A stretch of DNA of 64,000 nucleotides from Lucinisca nassula (Eukaryota; Mollusca; Bivalvia; Lucinida; Lucinidae): NCBI GenBank assembly GCA_963580285.1, contig CAUZLF010000754.1:62001-126000 (forward strand). The letters are read 5' to 3'. The notes under the pieces were generated by a model, which had not been told where the DNA came from, made no database searches, and was given only the letters and a program-made list of their open reading frames with translations. Position 1 is the first letter of the stretch. Every line of letters starts with the position of its first letter. The translations under genes were made by a program, and so were the position numbers. Of the stretch, positions 8,508-19,044 are shown piece by piece.

Positions 8508-10146
8508 CGTTTTAGCTCACCTGTCACATAGTGACAAGGTGAGCTTTTGTGATCACTTTTCGTCCGTCGTCAGTGCGTGTGTGCGTAAACAATTTCTTCA
8601 AACGACATCTCCTCCTAAACCACTGATCGGATTTTGACCAAACTTCACAGGAATGATCCTTAGGTGCTCCCCTTTCAAATTTGTTCAAATGGTTCCGGTC
8701 CGTTGCACATCTAGGTCACAGGAGCCAAAAATAGATTTTTTTCACTGAAAACTTAAAAAATCTTCTTCTCTGAAACAACAAGGCCCAGGTCTTTGATATT
8801 TGGGATGAAGCTTCGTCTAGTGGACCCCTACCAAGATTGTTCAAATTATAGTGATGGGGCCAAAAATGCCCCCACCCTGGGGCCTTTTGGTTTTTCATAA
8901 ACTTATATAGGGAAAATCTTTAAAAATCTTCTTCTCTGAAACCGCAAGGCCCAGGTCTTTGGATTATATAGGGAAAATCTTCTTCTCTGAATCCACAAGG
9001 CCTAGGTCTTTGCTATTTTGTATGAAGCTTCACCTAGTGGGCCCTTCCAAGATTGTTCAAATTATAGTGCTGGGACCAAAAAGGCCCCCACCCTGGGGCC
9101 TTTTGGTTTTTCATAAACTTATATAGCGAAAATCTTTAAAAATCTTCTTCTCTGAAACCGCAAGGCCCAGGTCTTTGATATTTGGTATGAAGCTTTATCT
9201 TGTGGACCTCTACCAAGATTGTTCAAATGATAGCCCTGGGGCCAAAAATGCCCCCTCCCCTCCGGGGCCCTTTGGTTTTACATAGACTTATATAGGGAAA
9301 AACTGTCAGGCCCATGTCTTTGATATTTGGTATGGAGCTTCATCTAGTGGACCTCTACAAAGATTGTTCAAATTATAGCCCTCAGGCCACAAATGCCCCC
9401 GCCCTGGGGCCCTTTGGTTTTACATAGACTTATATAGAGATAATCTTTGAAAATCTTTTTCTCTGAAACAGCAAGGCCCAGGTCTTTGATATTTGGTGTG
9501 AAGCTTCATCTAGTGGACCTCTATCAAGATTGTTTAAATTATAGCCCTGAGGCCAAAAACACCCTAGCCCCGGGGCCATTTGGTTTTACATAGGCTTATG
9601 TAGGAAATACCTTTAAAAAAAATCTTCTTCTTGGAAACCGCAAGGCCCAGGTCTTTGATATTTGGTGTTTAGCTTCATCTAGTGGACCTTTGTCAAGATT
9701 GTTCAAATTATAGCCTTTGTTGATATTTGGTATGAAGCTTCACCTATTTAGACCCATCACGTGAACACGTCCGTGAAATAAAGACCCCCCTATACCCCAC
9801 TTTATATAGAGAAAACTGGGGTTTACGGGGTATACATTATTTTTCTTATTTTTGCTTCAAAACATAGGTTGTGGGTACTCGTTAGAACCGCCTCAATGAG
9901 GCGGTTCTAATGAGCACCCACAACCTATGTTTGCAATATTTGTAAGAAAAATATCACGGATTTTCATAAGAAAAGTTGTCATTTTGGAGATGTGAAAAAA
10001 ACGCTCTATATCGCACAGGAGCGTTATTGTAATGTCCCTCAACATTATGCACATTATAGCCCTGGGTCAATAATGGCCCTCCCCGGGGCCCCCTTGATAC
10101 TCTATGGATCAGGTGAGCGATCCATGGCCATCATGGCCCTCTTGTA
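8508..10146 (-). mobile_element. R6 rolling-circle-like element, with nested MITE-H
   Basis: Plus strand opens tttagctcacctgtcacata, a hairpin closing with gtgacaaggtgagctttt, then cgtccgtcgtc and a lead-in about 190 bases long. Tandem units of roughly 150-190 bases follow (ggcccaggtctttgatattt, agcttcatctagtggacc, agattgttcaaattatagcc). The far end is caggtgagcgatccatgg...ggccctcttgtatt, repeating the hairpin stem caggtgag. This is the classic bivalve pearl/HINE layout. A MITE-H at 9756-10034 interrupts it. Confidence 0.7.
9756..10034. mobile_element. MITE-H hairpin element, nested in R6
   Basis: Ends catcacgtgaacacgtccgt and gagcgttattgtaatg. The body has ctatataccccactttat-like C-rich stretches, ggtttacggggtatac, and the core ggttgtgggtactcgttaga / gcggttctaatgagcaccc with loop cctcaatgagg. 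It is of the second MITE-H subtype (GTGAACACGTCCGTG end). Confidence 0.75.
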
Positions 10147-10265
10147 TTTTGTATGGTATAATTAGCCTAGAGTACTTTTCCTGCTTTGCAGCCTCAGTGA
10201 ATACCCCATTGATATTGCATTATATGCCTGTGCAAAATGTTCTGCTTATTGCACTGTGAAACATA

Positions 10266-10480
10266 TTAACCCATTTTGTACCAAATGGAATCTCCCTTCA
10301 TATATAATACGAGGAGCCCATTTCAAAATTTAGGGGTGACTTAAAGTTTATTTGAAAAATGGCGGAAGTTTTTGCATACTTAGTAGGCCCTGATCAGACA
10401 CCACACTCTGAGCTATCTAATGTGGGCCTGCTCTGTTTTCCGGTGTCCCGTTTTGGAGTTTCTGCTACATTATAGGTTAA
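10266..10480 (-). mobile_element. T2 MITE, minus, TTAA-flanked
   Basis: Starts TTAAcccattttgtaccaaat and ends gctacattataggTTAA. The order ggaatctcccttcatatata, gcccatttcaaaatttagg, then the core ggccctgatcagacacc / aatgtgggcctgctctg shows minus orientation. The hairpin is decayed. Confidence 0.75.
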
Positions 10481-10923
10481 CATCTAAACTTTATCAAGGG
10501 GTGGTCTGAATAAGGTTACATGAACATAAAATATATACATATTACGAAAACACGCCTATGCAAATACATTGTAAATTTTACCGCCAAAAAAAGAAAATTT
10601 TACTGCCGAAAAAAGAAAATTTTACTATAAAAATAGTGGTATTTTTCTTATTTCTGCTCGAAATATAGATTGTGGGGGCTCGTTAGAATGCCTCATTTTA
10701 GAGCAGAAATAAGAAGAACAAGGTTTACCCCTGTAGACCCCAGTTTTACTACTTAAAAGTGGGGTTCAAAGCAAGGGGGTCAAAATGATATAGGTGTGTT
10801 TTCATGATGGGCCAGTATCCCATTTTGGAGTTACTGCTCCATTATAGGTTAACATCTAAACTTTATCAAGGGGTGGTATGAATAAGGTTACATGAATGTG
10901 TCCCTGGAAACATAAAATATATA
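10446..10923. repeat. local duplication flanking a MITE-H
   Basis: About 90 bases at 10446-10540 (cccgttttggagtttctgct ... aacataaaatatatac) recur at 10809-10923 with the same TTAA and ctaaactttatcaaggggtg. The second copy has about 17 extra bases (tgtgtccctgg). A MITE-H lies between them. Confidence 0.75.
10539..10809. mobile_element. MITE-H element with damaged core
   Basis: Ends catattacgaaaacacgcct and gtgtgttttcatgatg. It has two tries of the accgccaaaaaaagaaaatt motif in tandem and a shortened core (gattgtgggggctcgttaga then cctcatttt), so the hairpin has lost its second arm. Confidence 0.7.
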
Positions 10924-11138
10924 CAGTTACCTAAAAACTAGATTATAAAGCTCTTCAGATTCATGATTGAGAGAAGAAAACATGTTAATGATAGATAGCC
11001 GATTCATTATAAAACATTTACCACACTCATCCATCAAAGGAGATTATCTCTTTTTTTCTGGTGTTGAAATTGTTATACAAGATACAAGTAAATTGTACCT
11101 TGCACCCTGCTGCTGGAGTGAGGTCAATGTTTTAACCT

Positions 11139-11381
11139 GGCCCCGAGGTTATAAAACTTTTTTCATGCTCAACACACTTGAGCATGAAATTCGTCCTGCT
11201 CACAAATTTTAAAATGCCAACAATTGTTGGCATTTAAAAATTTGTGAGCAGGGAAAATAACATTCTCTGCTATCTGAGAAAGAAAAATCGCTCAACTTCT
11301 CAGTATTTTAATTTTTATGAGCACCACAAGTTTCATGCTCAGCTGAGTTGAGCATGAAAAAAGTTTTATAACCTCGGGGCC
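11139..11381. mobile_element. MITE with 50-base inverted ends
   Basis: Ends ggccccgaggttataaaact and agttttataacctcggggcc are perfect inverse copies, and the match continues for about 50 bases. Each end itself contains a small hairpin (tcatgctcaa...ttgagcatga). A third hairpin (tgccaacaattgttggca) lies inside. Target duplication is unclear. Confidence 0.75.
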
Positions 11382-11394
11382 TGAAGTCATTACA

Positions 11395-11525
11395 AAAGGT
11401 GCAGACAGAATGGCAAGCAGTGTAGCCCCAGATCAGTCTGATCTGTGTCTGCACTGTTTGCTTAGGTCTATCTATCCCAGTGGCTACCATCTGATCAGTA
11501 TCTACACTGTTTGACATCCAGTTCA
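11395..11525. repeat. fragments of T-type hairpin elements
   Basis: agtgtagccccagatcagtc/tgatctgtgtctgcactgtt followed by ccatctgatcagtatctaca and ctgtttgacatccagttcat: two T-type cores joined, the second from the right half of a T1. Confidence 0.55.
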
Positions 11526-11544
11526 TGACTGTAGGAATATTACC

Positions 11545-11757
11545 TTAACCCTTGTCCTGCTAATCCCGGATATGCCTTATCTTTGAAACAATGTAGATCC
11601 AGATCAGATGGCTTCTGACGAAGCCATCTGATCAGGATCTACATTGTTTGCCATTCAGATTGTGAATTTCTTGCAATAATTTGCATCAAGTAATCTGATT
11701 GGTTGATAATCGGTAGTGGGTGTGGCATATATAAATATTCAGCAGGACAAGGGTTAA
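11545..11757 (+). mobile_element. T1 MITE, complete
   Basis: TTAAcccttgtcctgctaat ... cagcaggacaagggTTAA. A subtype with gatatgccttatctttgaaa on the left and gataatcggtagtgggtgtg on the right, also seen at 27557 and 59200. The core aatgtagatccagatcagat is intact on both arms. Confidence 0.85.
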
Positions 11758-11797
11758 GTATGGTATCTAATTAGTTAAAAGTAAGAAATTGGTGTGC

Positions 11798-12025
11798 TTA
11801 ACCCTTTTTGTACCGAATGGAATCTTCCACCTAATATATAGCAGGAGTCCATTTCAAAATTTAGGGGTTTCAGGTGGTGTTTTCTTCAAGATTTATTTGT
11901 AAAATGGCTAAAATCTTTGCAAACAGTGTAGGCCCTGATCAGACGCCTGATCTGTGGCGTCTGATCTGGGCCTGTATGGTTTGGCAGGGTACCCATTTTG
12001 GGGTTCCCAATACAAAATGGGTTAA
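11798..12025 (-). mobile_element. T2 MITE, complete, minus
   Basis: TTAAccctttttgtaccgaat ... cccaatacaaaatgggTTAA. The core aggccctgatcagacgcc / ggcgtctgatctgggcctg is retained. The left part (gagtccatttcaaaattta) is the reverse complement of the right half of plus copies such as 13396. Confidence 0.85.
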
Positions 12026-12126
12026 ATTAGATTATTCAGCAGGACACAAGTTGACAGTCATTTGACTCCCTCAACATTTTTTATAACCATAGTTCATAAA
12101 GATACTGAATGTTAAAAAAATAAATA

Positions 12127-12428
12127 AAAATACGGCTCCCGCCCATCGGAGTTTGAAGAAATATATGGGCTGCATGATGCTTCCACGCAGAACTGAAACC
12201 GACCTGCACAGGAGTACTAGTAAACTGCTTAGAGGATCTAAGCCTGCCCAGGCAAAGCGGTACGAGTCGGCCTGTCCATGCTTATAAACCCTATTGGTTT
12301 CATTGGGCAGCAGGGCTTGAGATGTCATTTCATCTCAATGTCGGGTAAAAGTCCCACAAAATTGGAAGCAATGTCTCCAAAATGACCTTTACAGTGTTGA
12401 TGGGGACGTTAAACCTCAAATCAAACAA
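12127..12428 (+). mobile_element. SB1 SINE, full length with target duplication
   Basis: From tacggctcccgcccatcgga through gggctgcatgatgcttcc, taagcctgcccaggcaaagc, gaccgacc-like middle, tttcatctcaatgtcgggta and gatggggacgttaaacctca to a caaacaaa tail. The 23-base duplication starting actgaatgttaaaaaaataa is at 12104-12126 and again at 12429-12454 (slightly longer A run). This fits LINE-mediated insertion. The element is non-coding and has no clear tRNA head in this copy. Confidence 0.85.
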
Positions 12429-12454
12429 ACTGAATGTTAAAAAAAAAATAAATA

Positions 12455-12840
12455 TAGAATAAAAAAAAAAAAAAGAATATGTTTTGCTGAGAATTTCTTT
12501 GAAGAATTTACATGATTATTAGAAAAGCAGGTAAAAAGTAATTTTAGCACAGAGCTGACTTTTCAGTATTTGTAAATGTCCTAAACATTTCAGTGCCAAA
12601 GTGAAAAGTTATTTGACCCAGATCAGGCTACTGATCAGGGTCTGTACAGAAAATAATTCCTGGAGCATTTTTGGACTCCTTACCAGATATAAAGGATAGA
12701 TAATGCTCAAGATTTTTAACAGGAATATCAAAATTTTAAAACACTTACAATAATTATGGCTCTGTGAGTCAGTAATTAGACAGAAATAACAAACTATTTT
12801 TACCCCATACTTGTTCTAAAATTTGAACAAGTACAATTTC
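12455..12840. other. no clear feature; weak hairpin
   Basis: AT-rich with a long A run near 12465. A short decayed T-type hairpin (gacccagatcaggctactga, then tcagggtctgtac) lies at 12614-12650. Nothing else is recognisable. Confidence 0.4.
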
Positions 12841-13045
12841 CTATTTGATATTGTTGCATGAATACCCCCATAAACCCTACTTTATATAGGGACAACTGGG
12901 GTTTAAGGGAGTATTCATTATCTTTCTTATTAGTTCTGCTCCAAGACATAGGTTGTTGGTACACGTTAGAACCGCCTCATTGAGGCAGTTCTAACGAGCA
13001 CCCACAACCTATGTTTGCAGTATGAATAATAAAAATACCATTATT
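12841..13045. mobile_element. MITE-H, right end truncated
   Basis: gttgcatgaatacccccata, actggggtttaagggagtat and the core taggttgttggtacacgtta / ggcagttctaacgagcaccc are present. The right terminal part is replaced by another palindromic element from about 13050. Confidence 0.7.
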
Positions 13046-13065
13046 TTTGTTCTAATTTTTCAGAG

Positions 13066-13345
13066 AAAATCAGGTTTGACATTTCATTCCAGCAGATGAT
13101 TCACATGAAATGTCAAGCCTTGCAGCAGATGAGTGACACAGAATGTCAATCCTGATTTTCTCTGAAAAATCAGAAAAAAAAAAAAAAAATGACGTATGTA
13201 ACAATCTTGATTGGCAGATTAAGGACAATTCTCATGGAATAATCAGAAAATCAGGTTTGACATTTGTGAGAATCAGTGGATGATTCACATGAAATTTCAA
13301 GCCTGCGAAAAAAATGTCAAGCCTGATTTTCTCTGAAAAATGAAA
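13066..13345. mobile_element. two tandem palindromic elements
   Basis: Both have left arm cagagaaaatcaggtttgac (the second starts aatcagaaaatcagg) and right arm cctgattttctctgaaaa, with atgattcacatgaaatgtca between. Copy 1 is about 13069-13165 and copy 2 about 13246-13345, each followed by an A-rich run. A related palindrome is at 58222-58300 and a half-copy at 24690. Confidence 0.7.
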
Positions 13346-13395
13346 AAAAAAATATATATATGAAAATTATATCTGCAACAGTCTTGAGTGGCAGA

Positions 13396-13623
13396 TTAAC
13401 CCATCTAGTACCGGAAACCCCAAAATGGGTACCCTGGCAAACAGTGCAGGCCCGGATCAGACGCCGCATTCTGCGGCGTCTGATCAGGGCCTCCACTGTT
13501 TTCTGAAAGTTCAGTCATTTTCTAAAAATATTTTTATGAAAACACAACTTGACACCCCTAAATTTGAAGTGGACTCCTGCTATATATAAGGAGGAAGATT
13601 CCATTTGGTACAAAAATGGTTAA
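13396..13623 (+). mobile_element. T2 MITE, complete, reference-like
   Basis: TTAAcccatctagtaccggaa ... ggtacaaaaatggTTAA. The core gcccggatcagacgccgcat / tgcggcgtctgatcagggcc is nearly perfect. Right half: gaaagttcagtcattttcta, acacccctaaatttgaagtg, ctcctgctatatataagg. It ends about 340 bases upstream of the only host exon. Confidence 0.9.
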
Positions 13624-13962
13624 AGGTGAACGAATAGACAGTTCTGTAACTTGCATTTTCTAGTTTACAAAAAAAGGAGGCTGGTTTTCTAATCTGATCT
13701 GTTTTAAAAAAAGTTAGTGCAATGATGCTAGAAATATTTCAACAGTTTCTGAACTATTACCTGTGTTAACGGAAAGAGTAAATATTGTAGCCGTCAAGCC
13801 ACCTGTGTTTGAAGTTTCCAGTTTTACTCAAGTAATCTTGGCTATCGGCCCTGATTTTCTGAAATCCATCCATGAAGGGGAGACTTCATCTGGTGTATGT
13901 TTAGACTCAATCAGTCGAAGCTAAATGCTGTGAATGCCAGACTCGTCTTTTCGTTGCTGCAG
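13624..13962. other. upstream flank of the exon; possible splice acceptor at 13961-13962
   Basis: Non-repetitive sequence. In the frame of the exon there is a stop (TAG) at 13902-13904 and no other in-frame ATG before 13965. The tract ctcgtcttttcgttgctgcag just before the ATG resembles a polypyrimidine tract plus AG acceptor. The ATG may therefore sit two bases inside an internal exon, or this may be 5' untranslated sequence. No TATA box or initiator stands out. Confidence 0.45.
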
Positions 13963-13964
13963 TC

Positions 13965-16604
13965 ATGTTAAAATTTGTTTCCACAAAACCACCAAGATTA
14001 AAAGATGGTCACATGATAGAGGGTGAAGGTCATGATAGTCGTATTGTGAGTCATATGACCGGCAGAGACTACCGTTTTCCAGGAAATACATTTATGGATA
14101 GTAGACCTGTGGACACAACACATAATATGTACAGTGAGATGAGAGGATTAAGAGCTTATGAAGGTAACAGAAGAGCACCAAGCGGTGCTGCTACATATAG
14201 TCAAATGCGAGGATTAGCCCAAGAGAAAGAAAATATGTATAAACCAAATGAGCACTGGCGAGCATTCAACAAAAGTTATGGTAAAGTTGGGTTAGAAAAA
14301 GAAATTAATGTTTCTCCATATGTGACACCAATGGATGATAAAACAACATTTGATGTAAATTACAATCCAGTTCCAGGTGGTGATCCAGGATATGTTGATA
14401 TTGATGACATTAGAAATGCTAATGTTCAGCCTTTTTCTCGGCAAGAATATGGAACTGATTCAGTCTCTAGAGACAGGACAGTTTACCCTGTGGGTAGGGG
14501 CCATGGCGAACAACTTGGAATGGTACGTCCCCATAGCTTCAGTCCAGAATCTGCAGTGAACAGACAGTATCGGTTGATCAATGGTAGTATTCAGAGTCCT
14601 CAGAGATTTTCATTTCCAACACCATATTCCAGTGGCAACTATGGACCAGCACACAATCTTGACTCAACAGGGAGTTTTTCAATGGACTCAATGAGCACCA
14701 GTGGCGACAGATCATCTAAGAGCATCTCTGAAACACTAGACTTTGATACAGCTGATTCTGCTACTGATATAAGGCAAAGGATGAATCTAAAACAACCACT
14801 TGCAGAGCATAAACATGTCCATAAGGGTCGTGGTACTCACGGGATATGTGAGTCTCCTGCTGCCTCACCGGTCAGGCCAGGATCCAACACCAGTGAAGGT
14901 CACATGACTTCCTCGCTGAGAAGAAAGAGTCCATCATTTCGAACAGGTCACCGCGTGAGGTGGGACCCTGATGTAGAGAATAGTAAACAGGATGGTAAGA
15001 CAGCCCATGCAGAACCACCAAAACAAGATTCTCTTCCAAAGAAAAAGAAAAGAACTTCCTTAAGATCATTATTAAATCTGCCAAAATTTCCAATGAGTGA
15101 TGATGATGGGACAGATTACAATAGTGATTCGGGATTTACAACAAAAATGTCGGAACAAACTGAGCAAAAACTGAAAAGAAAGAAAATTACAGGCGGGGAA
15201 GAAAGTATTGAGCCGAAGAAAGAAGCAGAACTAGCTTCTTTAAGATACAGAACAGAAGTCACAAAAACTGAAGCACCAAGTTTGAACAAGATCAGTGAAC
15301 AAGATAGTAGAAATTCTATGTCATACATACCAAGATCTAGTCATGACAATGTTCAGCAAGAATACACAAAACATTCTGATAATGTTGACTTTGTGCTGGG
15401 CATGAAGCTGTATGATGAAACAAAGGGTGCGAAGGATAAATATTGGTTGAATGTTAATGAATCCGGTCTAAAAGTCAGTGACACTTCACAAGTGATGGGA
15501 TTATATGTCACTAGAGCAAGTGAACAAAGTTATGACAGTGTTCCATATTCATATGATTTACAAGCTAATGAGTTTGGTAGACATGAAGGGATATCAAAAG
15601 AAACTAAGTCTATAAGTCAGCCAGTAATGCACTCTGGTTTTCACTCAAAACCACAAATATTTCAAAAACAGGATGGTTACTTAAAACCAGAATTTAAACA
15701 GACAAGAAACATTAATTCAGTGCAGCCCTATATAATTAACGGACAGCAAAAAGATCTAGATTACGATAATTACGGCAAAACGGGCTTACAAACAGGCTCC
15801 ATTAGTGTCACGAAAGAAAATGTTTTTTCATCGTCTCAAGTTGCACATGATGTATCATATAGGACAGATAAGTTGGATACAAATGTGGTACAAAATGATA
15901 GTGTTCCTGTTACTTTTGACACATTTGTGACATTCGGTGGGCCATCCATGTCTAACGTTACTTTTGATAGATTTGTCACGCTTGGTAGACCATATGCTAC
16001 CAGTACTCCTATTCCAAATGGTATACCCACTTGGAGGCAAGAGCAGGATGGATATAAATATAAAAAAGAACCAGAAAAGGGGTTAGAAAGTGTTTCTGGC
16101 CCTTTTAAAACAAAAGTTACTGAAAGCTGGAAGTATGGAAGGTTATTGGGATCATCTTTCCCAACAGTGACACATGCTGTGTATGGAAGCCAGGATCATT
16201 CTGGTAGTGCATTTTCTCAGAGTGTTTCAGGAATGGCAGGTCATGTAACAAAGCCTTTGATATCGCATGTTGGTCATGTGACACAAGGTCAGATGCATGG
16301 ACATCAAGGGGCGCCATATTTGATGCAAAATAAGGAGTACGGTAAATTATCAAGCCCACCAACTACTTTCATTACTTTCTTTGGTGGGCCGCCGCCGAAA
16401 GAGAAACACGAACTGACCAATCAGGATCATGAACAGTCACATGACCTGAGTGAAAGTGGGACACTTACATCAAAGTACTCAGATTCTGGGACTTTCAGTC
16501 AGAAAGATGTTCAGGATTATGATGACGGCATATTTAGTGAGATAGGATTAGAAAGTGCGAAACCGACAAGAAGAAAGCTTGCCTATGATGAACCTGACAA
16601 GAAG
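13965..16604 (+). CDS. large exon of an unrecognised, probably disordered protein
   Basis: 880 codons from ATG to a consensus donor (gacaagaag|gtaaga) with codon phase 0. Reading past the donor gives only 24 more residues before a stop, which supports splicing there. The protein is rich in Ser, Gly, Tyr, Asp, Lys and His, with no signal peptide or membrane segment. Visible short repeats: YSEMRGL (56-62) and YSQMRGL (78-84); FDTFVTFGGP (651-660), FDRFVTLGRP (667-676) and TTFITFFGGP (800-809). HRVRWD (329-334) fits the RVxF/W docking motif for protein phosphatase 1. A basic cluster KKKKR (359-363), followed by TSLRSLLNLPKF, could be a nuclear signal or a short helix. A second basic patch (KLKRKK) follows. 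I do not recognise a family; a scaffold or cytoskeletal/nuclear adaptor is a guess. Neighbours are all repeats. An N-terminal exon and at least one downstream exon probably exist. Confidence 0.85.
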
Positions 16605-16610
16605 GTAAGA
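16605..16610 (+). other. splice donor (5' splice site)
   Basis: AAG|GTAAGA matches the animal donor consensus at eight of nine positions. It ends the exon after Lys880 in phase 0. No alternative GT close by is as strong. Confidence 0.8.
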
Positions 16611-16636
16611 AACAGCAAATTGTGCATGATAAATAA

Positions 16637-16758
16637 TGTTCTGACATTCTATAATCTTAATCAGTTCCATGGTGCATAGTGGGGTGGGGGGGGGTTGGGG
16701 GGGGGGGGGGGGCCTCTGACATTCTATAATCTTAACCAGTTGCATGGTGCATAGTGTC
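16637..16758. repeat. 45-base direct duplication around a long G run
   Basis: ttctgacattctataatctt ... catggtgcatagtg at 16637-16680 is repeated at 16716-16756 with three or so differences. Between them lie about 34 bases that are almost all G. This lies within 80 bases of the splice donor, in the intron. The G tract could form a quadruplex. Confidence 0.8.
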
Positions 16759-16841
16759 AGGTTGTTGTGGGTTGTCTAACAAGTACCCACAACATAGATT
16801 TCTCAAGAGAATTAAGGCAAGTTAGCCCGCAGTTATCCTCA

Positions 16842-16994
16842 TTCCCTCAGACCCAAAACAGTGTGGACCCAGATCAGACTGCTCCTACAGGAGCAGTCTG
16901 ATCTGGGTCCACACTGTTTGCAAAAATGACTTTTGAAGTAACCGGCAGACGACAAAGCATATGCAGTTGTTGTGATTGGCATTTTATGGGTTAA
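16842..16994 (+). mobile_element. T4 palindromic MITE, right end intact
   Basis: Core acagtgtggacccagatcag / ctgatctgggtccacactgt with loop tcctacagga is a near-perfect palindrome. The right half is gaagtaaccggcagacgaca and ends gattggcattttatgggTTAA. The left end is not clear. Related to 34358 and 38781. Confidence 0.75.
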
Positions 16995-17503
16995 GTTATA
17001 TTGATGGTTAGGGAGCAGTCCTTCTTTTTCTTGCATTTCATAGAGGGTGATAAGTCCCTGCCATTCATTTGATAAGATTCTGCTGCAAGATATCTTAAGG
17101 CATTTTAAAACTTTTTTATATGATATTAATAACTTGGAACATGTTGTTATAATTATTTTTATGGAAATCTGGAATATACTGAAGGTTTTATCCACTTGCT
17201 TACTAAGTACTCGCATTATGAGCCATTCTCATAAGACAATTGCAGCATAAGTGATCAGACAAGCTTTAGCCGAGCCTATGTAGGCAACTAATAGGGCTAG
17301 GTGTCGGACTTCTTGCTTTTCATTCTGGGGTGTCTGATCTGGCCAATTATCTGTTTTGGGACTTCCAGTACAAATGCTAATCTTTCTTACAAACTGGCTC
17401 ATACATTTTTGGCCACATTTCATGAGGAAAAATAGGCATGATAGATAATGCTATTTTTTGTTTGGCTCAACCATTTTTGTTTGTTTCTTTTGAAATTGCT
17501 ATG
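16995..17503. other. no clear feature
   Basis: Probably intronic. A very weak T-type palindrome (gtgatcagacaagc ... gtgtctgatctggcc) may span 17250-17345. Otherwise there is nothing recognisable. Confidence 0.4.
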
Positions 17504-17505
17504 TA

Positions 17506-17766
17506 CACCACAACTTCATTATAACACAGTTTATTATAACAGGGTTATGGATATAACACGGTTTCAAGATGGATCCCAAAAATGTAACAGATTAAATAGA
17601 AAAATGACCATTTTCCCAAAAATGTAACAGATTATATAGAAAAATGACCATAAATGGTAATTTTTCTATATAATCTATACATTTTTGTTTGGATATAACA
17701 CGGTTGTTTAACTAACACCATTTCAGCTTTGGATCCCATTAACAGTGTTATAAAGAGGTTTTGGTG
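17506..17766. mobile_element. TA-flanked MITE (CACCAC ends), copy 1
   Basis: Left end caccacaacttcattataac and right end gttataaagaggttttggtg are inverted, with TA at 17504-17505 and 17767-17768. Inside there are repeated phrases ggatataacacggtt, aaaaatgtaacagattaa and atagaaaaatgaccat, including a short tandem and an inverted copy. A second copy is at 32772-32963. Confidence 0.75.
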
Positions 17767-17828
17767 TAATTCTCTTACATATGCTCCAAACATAGATTGT
17801 GGGTTCCAGCAGATTGTGGGTGCCTGTA

Positions 17829-18107
17829 TCATCATCATCATCAACGGATTTTTGATTAATGTGCAGGTACAGGGGCAGCGTCCACATAAGTGGGCCCCCT
17901 TCCAGGTAGCTGGCTTGCTGCACGCATGGCAGATCTTACACCAGATCTCCAGGCTTGTCTATCATGAGGATCGATAGCAGAGAGCTTCCATTCTCTGCAA
18001 TCTCTTTCTGTTAGCTGCTTCCAGGCCATCTTGGGCCTTCCTGGCCCCCGCTTTCCACCTACCTGTATGTCACAGGCAGTCTTGACTGCACCGTTGGAGT
18101 GTTCCAC
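17829..18107 (-). pseudogene. non-LTR retrotransposon 3' end (RT C-terminal tail)
   Basis: Minus-strand translation gives GKRGPGRPKMAWKQLTERDC, then REWKLSAIDPHDRQAWRSGV and RSAMRAASQLPGRGPT. This is the familiar C-terminal region downstream of reverse transcriptase in many animal LINEs. The frame stops at 17856, followed by a short 3' tail with a (TGA)n microsatellite (atcatcatcatcat on the plus strand). Everything upstream, including endonuclease and RT, is missing: a 5'-truncated insertion. Confidence 0.8.
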
Positions 18108-18114
18108 ATGTGAG

Positions 18115-18480
18115 GTTTTCTCACAGAAATAAGTAAATAATGTGTATCCTGGAAAATCCTATTTTTTCTTGGTGGAAAGTGGAGATTTCTGGGGTGTTTG
18201 TTGTACAGACTTTTTTGTGTGATCGTGGCAAAGTTTGGCCGAATTCCTGAATAGTTATAAAAATCAAGATTTTTTTTATTGCTCTGGATGTACGTATATC
18301 ACCTGCTAAGGTTGGATGGTTGAAAAATTTATCTTCCTGTGATTTATACCAGCTGAAAACTGCAATAAATCTCCAAATAAGAAAAATGATACATTTTTGG
18401 TGTAAATTAGGTTATTTGTGGGACTGTCATTCAGAAAATCTGATAGGGCGGGATGAATATCAATGAAATGATTTGATTAG
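18115..18480. other. no recognisable feature
   Basis: AT-rich, T-run containing sequence, probably intronic or intergenic. No repeat boundary or coding signal is evident. Confidence 0.4.
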
Positions 18481-18482
18481 GT

Positions 18483-18695
18483 TTGTCTCTTATCCTGCTG
18501 AATATTCAGTTTAGCCACACCCATTTCTGACTTTGAACCAATCAGATAACTTGATGTTATTTATTCTTACAAAGCCATTAACTTAATGTCAAAGAGTGTA
18601 GATCCTGATCAGATGGTTTCTTCAGAAGCCATCTGATCTGGATCTACACTGTTTCCAAAGATAGAGGTTGTCGTGAACAGCATGATAAGAGTTAA
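18483..18695 (-). mobile_element. T1 MITE, minus
   Basis: Starts with a decayed TTAA (ttgt) then ctcttatcctgctgaatatt and ends cagcatgataagagTTAA. Core gtgtagatcctgatcagat / catctgatctggatctacac is intact. Confidence 0.85.
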
Positions 18696-18898
18696 AAATA
18701 AAATGTAATTGATGAGCTTTATACAGTTTTGTCAGGGAACAACTGGCCTTGCGTCTGGTTGTATTTTCAGCTATTTCCACCACCCCCCGCCCGCCCCTGA
18801 CATTAGTTGAAGGGGACTATAGTAACAGGTTCGTCCATCCGTCCTTCTGCCCTTCCATCCGTTCAGTCATAGACACAATCCTATCTCCGCAACTTGGA

Positions 18899-19044
18899 GA
18901 GACGCCAAGTTCTGCAACGGAAGGTCAGGTGGTTTTTCTCCGGGTACTCCGGTTTTCGCCCACCTCTGATTAACGATCGGCTCGATATGAGTGAAATAAT
19001 CTTGAAAGGGCTGTAAAACCCAAACCAAAAAAAAAAAAAAAAAA
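18899..19044 (+). mobile_element. SB2 SINE, 5'-truncated, with 16-base duplication
   Basis: gagacgccaagttctgcaac, gtggtttttctccgggtact, gattaacgatcggctcgata and gaaataatcttgaaagggct end in gtaaaacccaaacc plus a pure A run. atctccgcaacttgga flanks it at 18883-18898 and 19045-19060, an exact 16-base target duplication. Confidence 0.9.
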
